A stretch of DNA of 64,000 nucleotides from Ophioceras dolichostomum (Eukaryota; Ascomycota; Sordariomycetes; Magnaporthales; Ophioceraceae), in assembly GCA_003049485.1 (NCBI GenBank), contig PYST01000007.1, positions 124,001 to 188,000 of the forward strand. The letters run 5' to 3'. The notes beneath the pieces were generated by a model. It was given only the letters and a program-made list of their open reading frames with translations. It did no database searches and was not told the DNA's origin. This document shows, piece by piece, positions 1-12,040 of the stretch. The position numbers and the translations under genes were made by a program. Position 1 is the first letter of the stretch. Every line of letters begins with the position of its first letter.

Positions 1-852
1 GGCGCGTGGGTAGTGGTCGCTCAAGAACATCACCATGCCGAGGTAGTACAGGTAGGTGACGCGCTGCACAACGGGGTATTGAGATAGTGGTGGTGCTTGC
101 TCGAGACTGGGTAGGAGGGTCCAGGCCACCATTGGTCTCCCGCACTGGATGATGATGAATGATGGTCAGCATGATGAGTAGCATGTGACAGACGGGACGA
201 ACAGCATCGCGAAAGAGCTCACGATGAAGAGCAGCCTAAGCGCCATGCCGGCGAGGAGGTAGACAGCGGCCTTCTTATTAGGTGCGCTGAGTGGGCGCGC
301 GCAGTCGCTGAACATCTCCTTGATCAGCTCGCAGGACTCGTCCACAAACGTGCGCGCTTCGCCGTCCTCCTGCCCCCCCTGCTGGCCCTGCGCGGCAACG
401 AGGTCGGGTCTTTCGTTCAGCACGGTGACCAGCTTGACCATCGACTGCGCGTACGAGACGCCGGTCTGGATCATGATGCTGCCGTTGCTCGGGTGCTTCA
501 GAGCCGATACGCACGACAAGAGCAGGGCGCGGAAGCGCTCGTGGTAGTCCATGAGGTCGCTGAAGCTGGCGTCCCTCCAGAAGCACAGGTACTCGTGCAT
601 GAAAGAATGGAAGCCCGGCCAGGGCGTGCTGCCGCCCTCGGAGACGGGATCTTCCTCCGGGAGATTCTTCTCCACTAGGGTCATGAGGCTGGAGCCATTT
701 CCTTTCGGGTACCTTCTGCGCAACTCCTGAGCCATGGCGTGGTAGGCGGGAGGCGAGTCGGGCTCGACGAGGAGCCAGTCGCGGAGGTTGTCGCCATCAT
801 TCGCCACGACCAGGTCCCTGATTCCCTTAAGAAAGGTCGGCAAAAGATCCAT
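1..852 (-). CDS. PCI-domain protein of the CSN12/Thp1/PCID2 family, 3' end beyond the window
   Basis: Two exons are visible, 852..223 and 144..1. The intron 222..145 has donor GTGAGC, branch CTGAC and acceptor CAG. Exon 1 is 210 whole codons and exon 2 enters in phase 0, giving 258 residues before the window ends. The N-terminus (MDLLPTFLKGIRDLV), the YLCFWRDASFSDLM region and the QRVTYLYYLGMVMFLSDHYPRA-like stretch (residues about 235-258) match the helical part preceding the PCI/winged-helix domain in this family. Known relatives act in the TREX-2 mRNA-export complex (Thp1/PCID2) or associate with the COP9 signalosome and splicing (Csn12); which applies here cannot be told from this part. 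Reading through the intron gives a hydrophobic tail and stop at 166, which I take as an artefact. The PCI domain core lies outside the window. Confidence 0.8.
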
Positions 853-1588
853 AGTATCGGCAGCGGCGCCGCAAATGCGCCTCGTGGAGCCTTCAGCAGT
901 TGCGTGCTGTTAGTCGGATGGATATCCAGACCAGCTGAAGATAAGACAGGGCTTTGTTTTGTGTCGACGTTAACGGCTCTTGTGTTCTTGTAATGCGGAG
1001 GGGTTAAAAATATCGCGAAAAGGAATCATGAAGTCATCAGCTCCGAATCGGGGCAATAGGTCTGAATAAGATCCAACAAAGAGGCCTTGGTATTCTCGAG
1101 ATCCTTTCTGTCAGGGATTGTTATTCTATGAATACAGAGACGGGAGATCTTCTTGACCAAGTGAGATGGAGGTGCTGGCTTTCCATTGTGGTGAGAAGAC
1201 TGGTGGTCCGTGCGCCTTAAGGCATCAATAGCCCCCTGACGTCTTCAGGGAGTGTTCAATACAATGAGCACAATAGCAAGTTCGGAAAAGATCAGGAGGG
1301 CGGGAAGAACTAGATCAAATTTCAAAGCTAGTAATTCTCTATTTGGTTGGCGATTGGGTAGCGTTGTTTACGTCGCATCACGGGTAATGGGATGACCGCC
1401 TCAGGTACAGGTGGTCAAGGAGAAGCCACGGCACAAGAAGAGCGTTTCTCCAGTATGTCTGTCATTTATCTAGGTAGCTCTAACTATTGTTACAGCAATT
1501 GCCGAATTGAGCACACAGCCAGATCATCGGCTGCTTTGCTCCCAGCGGTGCGCTCACCTTCCAGATTATTCCATCCCCACGTCGCTCT
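853..1588. other. Intergenic, 5' side of the PCI gene and 3' side of the thiolase gene
   Basis: No ORF here has family resemblance or coding-like composition. It should hold the promoter of the minus-strand PCI gene and the 3' untranslated region of the thiolase gene. No other signal was recognised. Confidence 0.5.
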
Positions 1589-3085
1589 TCAAACTGACTC
1601 GATCCTCTGGACTACCATGGCCGTAGCAGCCCCTCCTCCGTTGCAAATAGCCGCAACACCGTATTCACCGGGCTTGAGCTGGTGAAGAAGCGTCACGAGG
1701 ATACGAGAGCCTGAGCTTCCGAGGGCGTGTCCCAGCGATATGGCCCCTCCAAGGGGGTTGACCCGGGCATTTTCCAGGCCCAAGATCTATTAACGAGTTA
1801 GTCAGACAATGGCAAACGCCACTAGGCAAGGTAGTTTGAAGAACGGGCAGGAGAGGATCGAACCTTTTCATTCGCCTTGATGACGGCGGCGAAGGCCTCG
1901 TTGAACTCCCAAACGGCGACTTGGTCCTTAGTGATGCCCGCCCTTTTCAGCGCAATCGGCACAGCCGCTGATGGCGCTATCGGGAAGTCGACCGGGTCTA
2001 TAGCGGCGTCGGCCGAGCCGCAGATCCTAGCCAGAACCCGCGAGCCGGCTCCGTACTCCTGCGCGATCGCCTTGCTGCCGATGACCAGAGCGCTCGCACC
2101 ATCGTTTAACGTCGACGAGTTTGCCGCGGTGACGGTTCCCGTGCCGTCACGGACGAAGGCGGGCTTCAGTGTCGGCACCTTCTCGAGCTTGACGTCCAAG
2201 TAACCCTCGTCCACCTCGATGACCTTGTCGCCTTTCTTCCCTGGAACGGTGACAGGCGCGATCTCATCCGCAAAGGCATTTGCCTTCCACGCAGCCTGCG
2301 CCCGCTCGTATGACTGGATGGCGTACTGGTCCTGCATCTCTCTCGTGATGCCGTGCTTCTTGGCCGTGACCTCGGCGCAGTTGCCCATGTGGAACTTGTC
2401 GTACACGTCGGTCAGGCCGTCCTTGATAAGCCCGTCCTCCATCTGCACATGGCCGAACGGTGGCAAGCTGCTGCTCCGGGGCACGTAGTATGGGACCCGG
2501 GTCATGTTCTCCATGCCACCAGCGATCTGGGCCTCGGCGAGGCCGAGCTGGATGTTTTGCGCGGCGAAGACCACCGCCTTGAGGCCCGATGCGCAGACCT
2601 TGTTGATGGTGACGGCCTCTACCGTCGAGGGCAGCCCCGCGAAGATGGCTGCTTGCCGTGCGGGGGCCTGCCCGACGGAGCCCTGGAGGACATTGCCCAT
2701 ATAAACGTCGCTAATTTTGGAGACGGGCACCCTAGACTTCTCTAGGGCGGCCTTGATCGCAACAGCACCCAGTTTCGGGGCTGGGACAGTTGTGAACGAC
2801 CCATTGAACTGCACACTTTGTTTGTTAGACACCGAATGGATAAAAAGCTGAATAAATGCAGCGCTGGCTAACCTTCGCCGTCGGTGTCCTGGCGGCGCTC
2901 AAAATGTAGACATCCCGAATCTCTTGCAATAAGGGAGCTTGTGAGCTGAAGCGTCGGTAATTACCAGACCGAGAGGTTGCCGAGAGCACGGAGCCGGCAC
3001 TGCTCAATGCTGGCCGAGAGATACGCGGAATCATGCTGAGTTGCAGGACAGAAAAATGCAGGAAACCTGGTCGACGAGGACTCAA
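1589..3085 (-). CDS. erg10A: Acetyl-CoA acetyltransferase (thiolase), mitochondrial form
   Basis: Exons 3085..2873, 2808..1864 and 1786..1589 join in phase 0 to give 451 residues. Introns are 2872..2809 and 1863..1787 (the second ends TAATAG). The enzyme interconverts two acetyl-CoA and acetoacetyl-CoA, in ketone-body and isoleucine breakdown or as the entry to the mevalonate route. All thiolase hallmarks are visible: acylated Cys143 in NKVCASGLKAV, EFNEAFAAV near 372-380, catalytic His406 in SLGHALGSSG, and Cys434 in AICNGGGAA. The first 55 residues are rich in Arg and Ser with few acids (RISRPALSSAG, SGNYRRFSS), like a mitochondrial presequence, so I prefer the mitochondrial paralogue over a cytosolic or peroxisomal one. 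A second in-frame Met at residue 18 is an alternative start. It is transcribed away from RAD6 across a shared upstream region. Confidence 0.93.
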
Positions 3086-3950
3086 ACGGTCCAGGAGAGT
3101 GCTATGAATGAGAAAGAAGAATCGACGTTGGCGGTTATATGAGTGAGAAGAGAAGGATTATAGTACGTCACTCCTAGCTTGTGATCTCGGGAATTGATAG
3201 CCGCCACCAGCATGGACCGCCACTAGCCGAACCGAGCGTGTCCGGGTGTAAGCCCCTATACGACCGCGCCGTGCCTTTACGGCGCGTAGTTCGTGATAGC
3301 TTTCTTCTGCCGAGGGATAGGGACTGAAAATGATTAGAAATAAAATTGAAATTGAGAAGGCCGAAAGGCCACTAGGCCTACATTGAAACTTGCAGAAGGA
3401 GGAGTGGCCGAGCTTGGCGAGCTGGTAGGTGTTAGATGCGTGACGAACGGTGGGAGCACCTGCACCTCTCAAGCATTCACTTTCATGGTGCGCCTTCGAC
3501 GAGGCTTCGATCGTTCCACAAAATCTGGAACTCAATGCTGGTATCCTGGCTCGCTTATGAATCACCGGGTAACTGAGCGTCTGCAGAACCCGACGGTCCG
3601 GAATCTAAATCTCAAGAACGGCCGACTGGTGACAAGACGGCCCAGTTATCGGCCAATTTTTCAGTTGGGAATGGCGGCCAGGCCACTTTGAGGTGTGGTC
3701 ACGTGCTCCGGGTGTGTGACTCCGACCTACGGATGCAGGGCGCGGCCTCAGCTCTCTTTGCCTCCGGAAGGCGCTGAGTTCCGTACCTGTATCTTCTCAC
3801 CCTCGAACACTCAACCTGATTACTATAACACCTCCTGCTCAGTTCCCGACATCGCAACTTTTCTAATCATCGCTAACGCCTCGACCAGCGAAATTTCGTC
3901 ATTTCCATCCCGTACTGCCCTCCATTCGATCTTCCTACCTCACACTCAAA
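3086..3950. other. Divergent promoter region, thiolase / RAD6
   Basis: This 865-bp stretch separates two gene starts that point away from each other, so it should hold both promoters. No reading frame in it looks coding. It is pyrimidine-rich just before the RAD6 start (3840-3950) and contains one CACGTG palindrome, listed separately. Confidence 0.6.
3700..3705. promoter_or_regulatory. CACGTG E-box palindrome upstream of RAD6
   Basis: A perfect CACGTG core lies 245 bp before the RAD6 start codon in the shared promoter. Fungal bHLH factors of the Cbf1/Pho4/SREBP type recognise this core. A hexamer occurs often by chance, so function is only a possibility. Confidence 0.25.
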
Positions 3951-4809
3951 ATGTCAACCGCGGCCCGCCGTCGCTTGATGCGCGACTTCAAGGTTTGTAG
4001 TGATGCTATCTTACCAACGATGCCCAACAGCGTCGCCCGCGTCGCGTGTTCTTATCTCCGAGCTGGCTGACGATGCTAACAGTCCGTCCTCGTCGCCCCT
4101 TTAGCGCATGCAAACCGACCCTCCCGCTGGCGTCTCAGCGTCTCCAGTTCCCGACAACGTGATGACCTGGTAGGCACACGCAGGCAGTCTGGCCTGTCCC
4201 AACCAACCTTCTGTCCCTTTGTCCCTCGCATCGACCCAAACGACAACGAAGGCTCACGTCTTGAGGGGAAATCACATACAGGAACGCCGTCATAATCGGG
4301 CCAGCAGACACACCATTCGAGGATGGCACTTTTCGGCTCGTGATGCACTTCGAAGAACAGTACCCGAACAAGCCGCCGTCCGTCAAGTTCATCAGTCAAA
4401 TGTTCCACCCGAACGTTTACGCCACCGGAGAGCTGTGCCTGGATATCCTACAGAACCGATGGAGTCCAACCTACGACGTCGCCGCCGTTTTGACGAGCAT
4501 TCAGAGGTGAGCACAGTACCTACCTATCTACTTGGCCGTTCCTTTGGATCACCCGATTTCTCTTGCTCCTCCGTCACCTATAGGAGGTGCAGAGGTGACT
4601 GCCAGACCTTACGCGCACGAAGCAACATTTGTATCTTGCGTTTGCTGACCGAGTGGGATCTTATCCCTGCTTGTTCCAGTCTGCTTAACGATCCCAACAC
4701 TGGCTCGCCTGCGAACGTCGAAGCCTCCAACCTCTACAAGGATAACCGGAAGGAGTACCACAAGAGGGTTCGAGAGACCGTGGAAAAGAGCTGGGAAGGC
4801 GATGAATAG
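3951..4809 (+). CDS. RAD6: Ubiquitin-conjugating enzyme E2 Rad6/Ubc2
   Basis: Four exons, 3951..3992, 4105..4169, 4282..4506 and 4680..4809, join to 153 residues. The start is fixed by the invariant MSTAARRRLMRDFK N-terminus. The UBC fold is complete: HPN at 78-80, active-site Cys88 in GELCLDIL, and the DPNTGSPAN helix region after the last intron. In other fungi Rad6 works with Rad18 on PCNA in post-replication repair and with Bre1 on histone H2B, in the nucleus. The C-terminus ends WEGDE, only slightly longer than the usual short filamentous-fungal end and lacking the long acidic tail of the budding-yeast protein. The last intron (173 nt) has several AG choices; the one used restores the conserved SIQSLLNDPN sequence. 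Confidence 0.97.
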
Positions 4810-6365
4810 GAGGACTAGCGACCCGGCGAGCGAGCGATCGGTCGAACCCTGCATCCAAACGCCAACGATTCCACACGAGATTGATGCCACGCTTCTACGT
4901 ATTTCCCTCTTCAACCCCATTCTCCTTTCGACACTGAGTACCCATGATATCGCACGGCGGATGATACCTCATATAGTCCTTCTGCTTTCCTCTCCTGTTG
5001 TTGCCTCTTCTTCGTTTTCTATATCGCCCGTCCCTGTTCAGGTCGGCGGATAAACCCGTCAGCTATTGGGGGCAGTCTGCTGCATTTTTGCCTCTGCATG
5101 GAGATGAAACCTAACGCGATTTTTGGCGGGTTGGGGGGGTTTCGGCGTTTCGGTTCTGACCACGTTTTAACATGTCTAATTCAAACCCTAGGTACCTAAA
5201 CACATCACTTGACAAGAGAACATGAAGGTTAGGGGCGAGGGAAACTCCCCCAAGAACTGAAGTGCCGCATAGCTTCCCAGAAAGGTCCCCGCGATATGAC
5301 AAACAGGATGGCTGCCTCGGCTGATGAGAATCGATCCATCAGGGCTTCCGGCTCAAGTGAATATGGGGGATCGAGACTTGGCAGGGGCGCTGGTGGCAAG
5401 GAGTAACTGCTGCTACCACCTAACCCTACACATAGCTGGCTCTACAGCGAAGTCAAGCTGAATCCAAGAGTATCGGTTGTCTTTAGCTAGCGACTCAATA
5501 ATCGAAACCATGACGGACCGTATCACTTCGGGCCATGCCCTATATCTGGGTGTAACTGCTGTGTTCCGTCGTATTGCTCCTGTCTGCTGTGACCAGGCGG
5601 TTCAGTGCACGCGGCCGTATCTTATCGGCGCTTCAGACTGGTGGATTCAAGCTTCTGACCCTGCAGGACTCGACAATGATGAACTGCGAGCATGCCCGTC
5701 TTCCCTCCAGCTAGTGACGCGCGAGTTTTATTTTCTTTATTGTTCCGACCTCGCTGTTGGCTCACAGCAAGCTGAAAATAGACAGTTTCCTTCTTTGTTC
5801 ATTGTTTTCCTTTCTTTCTGTCGCATGGAATCGTATTTAAAAAGTGTTCAAGGGCGGGGCAGAGTATGTGAAAAGGTGTTGACACGACGCCGAATCAGAG
5901 CCCCGCCGAGTAAATTAGGTAGGTAGGTAGGTAGTGAGTGTCCGGGGTGACCCCCATGAAACTCGGGCCAGGCACAAAATTACACGCGAACATTGCTAGC
6001 GCGTCATCAACACTTTCCCCCCTCGCCCGCCTTCAGCCCACAACCTGACTCCCGAAAAGGGTCGAAACATCCACAGGCGACTTTTTTCTTCTTCCCTGAA
6101 GGACTCTACCAGCTCTGCGGACGCGCACGCTTTTGAGAGTCCGCTGTCGAGACTCTCAGAGTCACCCACTGTGGATTTCTCGGCCCCCTTGTTTCCATAA
6201 CTTGGAGTGTCTCAGACTTGCTCTCTCTGCCTGTCGCTGCCCTTTGCAGCCCGACCGCGACCGCCGCACGTCGGCATCCTTCCTGGCTTCCCGCCGAAGC
6301 TCCCTGATGATAACCTCGCTCTGAGGGACGCCGACAGACGCCGATAGACACCGGAAGCCGCAGCC
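4810..6365. other. Intergenic, RAD6 3' end and kinesin promoter/5' UTR
   Basis: About 1.55 kb. A 149-codon open frame at 5477-5926 has no coding character and was rejected. A short run of TAGG units sits at 5916-5934. From about 6000 to the kinesin ATG the DNA is pyrimidine-rich, as in a promoter and 5' leader. Confidence 0.5.
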
Positions 6366-9300
6366 ATGTCTTCCGCAAATAGCATCAAGGTCGTCGCCCG
6401 GTTTCGGCCCCAAAACCGGATCGAGATCGAGTCGAACGGCGTGCCGATCGTCAAATTCGATGGCGACGATACCTGCACTATCGAGGTAAGCCCCCTTCCA
6501 CGCCCGCCCGGCCTCCAAACCCCCTTCGCTTTATACACTCATGCGCGCTGTCCTGGTACATTGCACGCCATAGCAAAGCCACTAACATGAAGCTTTACAG
6601 TCCAAAGAGGCGTCGGGCTCGTTTACCTTCGACCGCGTCTTCGATATGTCCTGCAAGCAGGCCGACATCTTCGACTTCTCGATCAAGCCGACCGTCGACG
6701 ATATCTTGAACGGTTACAACGGGACAGTGTTCGCTTACGGTCAGACTGGTGCCGGAAAGTCGTACACCATGATGGGTACCAGCATAGACGACGAAGACGG
6801 TCGTGGCGTCATCCCGCGCATCGTAGAGCAGATCTTCGCCAGCATCTTGTCCAGCCCCGGCACGATCGAGTACACAGTCCGCGTGAGCTATATGGAGATC
6901 TACATGGAGCGCATCCGCGACCTGCTCGCGCCCCAGAACGACAACCTGCCGGTACACGAAGAGAAGAACCGTGGCGTCTACGTCAAGGGCCTGTTGGAAA
7001 TATACGTATCGAGCGTTCAGGAGGTCTTCGAGGTCATGCGGAGGGGAGGCAACGCAAGAGCGGTGGCCGCCACCAACATGAACCAGGAATCCTCGCGCTC
7101 GCACTCCATCTTCGTCATCACCATCACGCAGAAGAACGTCGAGACGGGCTCGGCCAAGAGCGGTCAGCTCTTCCTCGTCGATCTCGCCGGAAGCGAGAAG
7201 GTCGGCAAGACCGGCGCGAGCGGTCAGACGCTGGAGGAGGCCAAGAAGATCAACAAGAGCTTGAGCGCTCTGGGAATGGTCATCAATTCGCTCACCGACG
7301 GCAAATCATCGCATATCCCATACCGTGACTCCAAGCTCACGCGTATCCTACAGGAGTCGCTGGGTGGCAACAGCCGCACAACGCTTATCATCAACTGCTC
7401 CCCTAGCTCGTACAACGATGCCGAAACCCTTAGTACGCTGCGCTTCGGCATGCGAGCTAAGTCTATCAAGAACAAGGCTAAGGTCAACGCCGAGCTCAGT
7501 CCTGCCGAGCTGAAGATCCTGCTTGGCAAGGCTAGGACACAGATCACCACATTTGAGAATTATATAGTAAATCTCGAGGGTGAGGTGCAGCTGTGGCGCT
7601 CTGGAGAGACTGTGCCAAGGGATAAATGGGTACCGCCACGCACTGGCGATGCTGCTGGTGGGGCAAAGGGAGCACCTCCAACTCCCCGACCCTCAACACC
7701 GTCTAGGCTAGTGCCTGATAGCAGGTCGGAGACCCCGGCCGTGACCGAACGTTCGGCAACGCCGTCGATCCCCCTGGAGAAGGATGAGCGCGAGGAGTTC
7801 TTGCGCAGAGAGAACGAGCTGCAGGACCAGCTTGCCGAGAAGGAGACACAGGCGGCCACGGCGGAGCGACAGCTCCGCGAGGCTAAGGAGGAGCTTGCCA
7901 TCCTCAAGGAGCACGACGGCAAGCTGGGGAAGGACAACGAGAAGCTCATGAGCGACGGCAACGAACTCAGGATGCAGTTCGAGCGCTTGACGTTCGAGGG
8001 CAAAGAGGCGCAGATCACCATGGACGCGCTGAAGGAGGCCAACTCAGAGCTCACGACGGAGCTCGACGACCTCAAGCAGCAACTTCTTGACGTCAAGATG
8101 AGCGCCAAGGAGACCAGCGCGGTCCTCGACGAGAAGGAGAAGAAGAAGGCGGAGAAGATGGCCAAGATGATGGCCGGCTTCGATCTCGGAGCCGACGTGT
8201 TCAGCGAGAACGAGCAGGCCATCGCCGACGCCATCAAACAGCTCGACGCGCTGCAGGAGCTGAGCAACGCCGGCGACGCAATCCCACCGGAAGAATTTGC
8301 GGCACTGCAGTCCAAGCTGGTCGCGACGCAGGGCATCGTACGCCAGGCCGAGCTCTCACTTTACAGCAGCGCGTCCAGCGAGTCCGAGGCCCGTCGTCGC
8401 GCCGAGCTGGAGTCAAGGCTAGAGGCCCTCCAGCAGGAGTACGAGGACCTGCTGTCTCGCAACCTCGGGGAGGCGGATGCGGACGAGATCCGGGCTCGGC
8501 TCGAGAGGGCGGTTGCCGATCGGCAGAGCACCCAGGTCGAGCTGGCAGAGGAGCTCAAGGCCGACGTGGCTCGCAAGGCGGCCGAGGCGGAACGCATGAA
8601 GGTACTGATCGAGGACCTCCAGAGGCAGGTCAAGGCCACCGCAGCGGCGGCGGCGGCAGGATCTCCTAACGGCGCCGCTACAGCCGGAGCTCCCGGGGCC
8701 GGTGGTGCGGTGGTGAACGGCAAGACCGTGGCGCAGCAGATGGCCGAGTTCGACGTGATGAAGAAGTCCCTGATGCGCGACCTGCAGAACCGGTGCGAGC
8801 GCGTGGTCGAGCTCGAGATCTCGCTCGACGAGACGCGCGAGCAGTACAACAACGTGCTGCGGTCGAGCAACAACCGCGCGCAGCAGAAGAAGATGGCGTT
8901 CCTGGAGAGGAACCTCGAGCAGCTGACGCACGTGCAGCGCCAGCTGGTCGAGCAGAACTCGAGCCTCAAGAAGGAGGTCGCCATCGCGGAGCGCAAGCTC
9001 ATCGCGCGCAACGAGCGCATCCAGAGCCTCGAGAGCCTGCTGCAGGATGGGCAGGAGAAGATGGCGCAGGCCAACCACAAGTACGTCGTCTCTGGATCTT
9101 ACTATTATTGTCCCCCTCCCCACCCCCCACCCCGGCCAGGGATCATGATCATTGTCTCTGATACAAACTACTGACACATCTCTCCTACGTTATAGGTTCG
9201 AGCTCCAACTCGCTGCTGTCAAGGAGCGCCTCGAGGCCGCCAAGGCCGGCAGCACCCGCGGCCTCAGCTCGCCGACCGGCATCGGCGGGTTCAGCTTCGC

Positions 9301-9557
9301 CAACGCGGGTAGCCGCATCGCGAAGCCACTCCGAGGTGGAGGTGGCGGCGGCAGCGGGGTCGATGCTGCGACCAACCCAACCATCGCCAGCCTTCAGACT
9401 GGTGAGAGCAAGAGGTCGAGCGGGGTACGTGCATTTATTTCTCTCTACCCCTACCCCTACCACCAAGCATGCTCCTCCTCGATAATTGTGACGACTCGCT
9501 GATGCTAACTGCAAATCGTGGGGCTGGCTGGCATTACAGTGGTTCTTCCAGAAGTGA
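6366..9557 (+). CDS. KIN1: Conventional kinesin (kinesin-1) heavy chain
   Basis: Exons 6366..6485, 6601..9080, 9196..9424 and 9540..9557 give 948 residues, close to the usual fungal length of about 930. It is a plus-end microtubule motor carrying vesicles, nuclei and mitochondria toward hyphal tips. The motor domain is N-terminal: NSIKVVARFRPQN at 5-17, P-loop GQTGAGKS at 87-94, switch I NMNQESSRSH near 199, switch II DLAGSE near 234. A neck and long coiled coils follow from about residue 375 to 840, interrupted by a Pro/Ser/Thr-rich hinge (TPRPSTPSRLVP) and an Ala/Gly-rich kink near 720. The tail holds the autoinhibitory IAK motif in SRIAKPLRGG. The last exon is 18 nt and encodes WFFQK plus stop. 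The start is set by the family N-terminus; an ATG inside exon 2 (6646) would remove part of the motor. Confidence 0.95.
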
Positions 9558-10842
9558 GACACAACTCACACTGAACAGATGGACCTGATGGACTTACAAT
9601 TGTCTCTTGTGTTCCTACTATCCCTTCTACATCTTCACTCAAATTCTTTCCCTTTTATTTTCTTTCCTTGTCCTTTGATTTAACGGCTACCTACCCATTT
9701 TTGAGCACGAGGAAAGACCTGTTTTTGTTTTCACACACGGCTTTACCTAGATATTTATTTTGCAAGGAGGGGAGGGGAGTTGTGACACGCATTTTTGTGA
9801 ACCCTTTTCCCAAAGTCTTTCTTTATACGATTTTGTCTGATTCCCTTACGAGTATTGAGAGGACACAGAAGAAAGGAGCTTGCTAGTAGCACGTCGTGCA
9901 GCTGTCATGCAGCGACTGTGTCGCAACAGCTCACACCGGCGCCGACACCGCCCATACCCCTGCCGTTGAGATGTATCAGACGCTTAGTGCCTGCCGGTGG
10001 TTGGGGCTGCTATCACTCTCTGTCCAATCATGTCGTCACTCCTTTTCATTTCCTTTTGTATCCCGTATACCATCTCGGTAGATTCATGGTTGTCTTAGAG
10101 AAACGGAGTCGAGGCAAAGTGGCCAAGAAGGAATAGTGGATGGGGTCTATGGGATTACGGACGACCCCTGCTGTAATTCCGGTACGCTTCTTTGTCGTGG
10201 ATCTATCTGTTGGATATTACTGTGCTTTACCCCAGTGACGGCGACGTCGGCTGGAGAAGTATAGAAAGGAGGACTCTCTTATGGGTTTGAGACCTAGACG
10301 ATGAGGGGTGGAGATGCCCTGCACATATGGGAGGAGACTTCTCTTTGTACTACCTATGCGTACCTACACCTACCAACTCCGTTATGGGGATGAACGCTGA
10401 ACGGAAATGCATGGATGAATTCTACACACGCATGGCTTGAGTGAAATGTTGTTGGCTGGTGATAGTTTATTTATGCTCTTTGCAACAACGTCCGGGTGGG
10501 ACTGGTGGTAGCAGAACCACGAATGAGAGTGGGGAGACGTGAGGTCAAGAGACCATGCTCCAAAAGCACTGTTCGTAAGGTAACGTAAAAGAAAACCCAG
10601 TATCCCTCCAGAGTTCAGTTTGACTGTCGTCATGATGGAAATATTCAATTTCACAACTCGTACAAGGCCTTGCGGTAAGCAGCCCATAAATTTCGATGCT
10701 TCTAGCAACCGCCATCCCTCACGACTCGCTCATATCACAATGCTACCATGCCACGGCCGATCTTAGCACCGAACTGAGAGGCGTTCATTGTGTGGCCGGG
10801 TCCGACGTCGGACGGCCATTGGCGCAACCAGCCAAAACTGGT
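9558..10842. other. Intergenic between convergent kinesin and membrane-protein genes
   Basis: About 1.3 kb between two 3' ends. It is T-rich just after the kinesin stop, as in a 3' UTR. No frame in it resembles a gene. Confidence 0.5.
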
Positions 10843-12040
10843 TTAGACAGGAGTGTCCTTCGTGACCTTGTGGGACATGAGGATGAACTCGGGGATGACC
10901 ACAGCCAACGTCAAGAAGACGAAGGCAGTCGAGATGGCGAACACCTTGAAGTACATCTTGTACAGGCGGACCCACGAGGCGCGCGAGAACGAGCTCAGGG
11001 CCTGGCGGGCAGTGGCGTAGCCCTTGCCGCCGACGATGGCCGGCTCGACGAGGCCGCCGAACGACCGGTCGAAGGGCACGACGGCGTCCTGCTCGACGGG
11101 GAGCAGGCTGGCCTGGACGCGGACGAGGGCCACGCGGGCGGGGATGACGACGAACACGGTCATGGCGACGCCGGCGACGGCGACGACGGACGACTTCCAG
11201 GCCGCGTCGGACTTGTACTCGGGCACCCTGCCGGGCTCGGACGGGTCCCAGGTGGGGAGGCCCATGACCTTGGCGAGGACGAAGGGCAGGTAGTGCGACG
11301 CGGTGTTGGCGGCCCAGACAGCGACGACGGGGAGGGCGGTGGCGTCGAACGTGCGGCGGAACTCGGGCAGGCGGCGCCAGAAGGCGGCCGAGACGGGCTG
11401 CGAGCCGATCACGATGTGCACCCACGCCGTGTGCAGCTGCACCAGGGCCAGCGTCGCGGCCAGGGTGCCGACGAAGGCGGGGACGAAGGGGAGCGAGCCG
11501 AAGACCAGGCTGACGAACGCGGTGGAGACGCCGATGGCCACGGCGCAGGCGATGCCGCGGAGGTAGGCGCGGTAGCCGCCGAACGAGTACAGTAGGCGGC
11601 TGGTCCTGCGGATGCTGGCCGTGACGGGGCCCGTCGTGGTCGGCCCGGGCAGGCCGGTGGTGGTGTTGTTGTTGTCTGGCTTGCGGATGCTGCCGTCAGG
11701 CTGCGGGGTCGGCTGGTCCTCCTCGTCGTGCTCGCCGAGAGAAACGGGCGCGTAGGCGGGGCTGGGGTTGGGGTCCTCGACGATGGCGAGGGTAGGGAAG
11801 ACGGAGCCCAGGGTGTAGCTAGTCTGTGTTGGTTAGCCTTCTTGCATGTCGAGACATGTCGTCAGAGCATGCATGGGAAAGTGAAGAAGCAAAACTTACG
11901 AAGAGCAGACCCGGGAGGAAGATCAGGAGGTTCAGGAACATGATAATGTACCCGTACCACTCGAGCTCGCGAACAACTTCAACGTGGCCATCCATGCGTT
12001 TGGCGAGCGCAGAGCTCGCTTCCATGATGTGGCCTAGCAT
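10843..12040 (-). CDS. Fungal multi-pass membrane protein of unknown function
   Basis: Exons 12040..11900 and 11823..10843 flank an intron with donor GTAAGT and acceptor CACAG, giving 373 residues. Hydrophobic segments lie near residues 30-55 (YIIMFLNLLIFLPGLLF), about 140-185 (two close spans), about 205-230, about 255-280 and about 345-365. A hydrophilic loop with a DNNNTTTGLP stretch follows the first span. Motifs such as LVQLHTAWVHIVI, FWRRLPEFRRTF and RVQASLLP with PFDRSFGG recur in a filamentous-fungal family often labelled 'ubiquitin carrier protein' in automatic annotation, but no UBC fold is present. No function can be given. The start at 12040 opens directly into the conserved first segment. 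Confidence 0.85.

Noticed and set aside
5477..5926. 149-codon open frame between RAD6 and kinesin
   Set aside because: No family resemblance, mixed codon use, and it ends in TAGG repeats of the kinesin upstream region.
6646..9174. Kinesin start at the ATG in exon 2
   Set aside because: It would remove the first 55 residues of the motor domain, which are conserved and encoded from 6366 via a clear intron.
10696..11595. 299-codon plus-strand frame opposite the membrane protein
   Set aside because: Antisense shadow of a GC3-rich exon, with Asp/Gly/Arg-rich composition and no domain.
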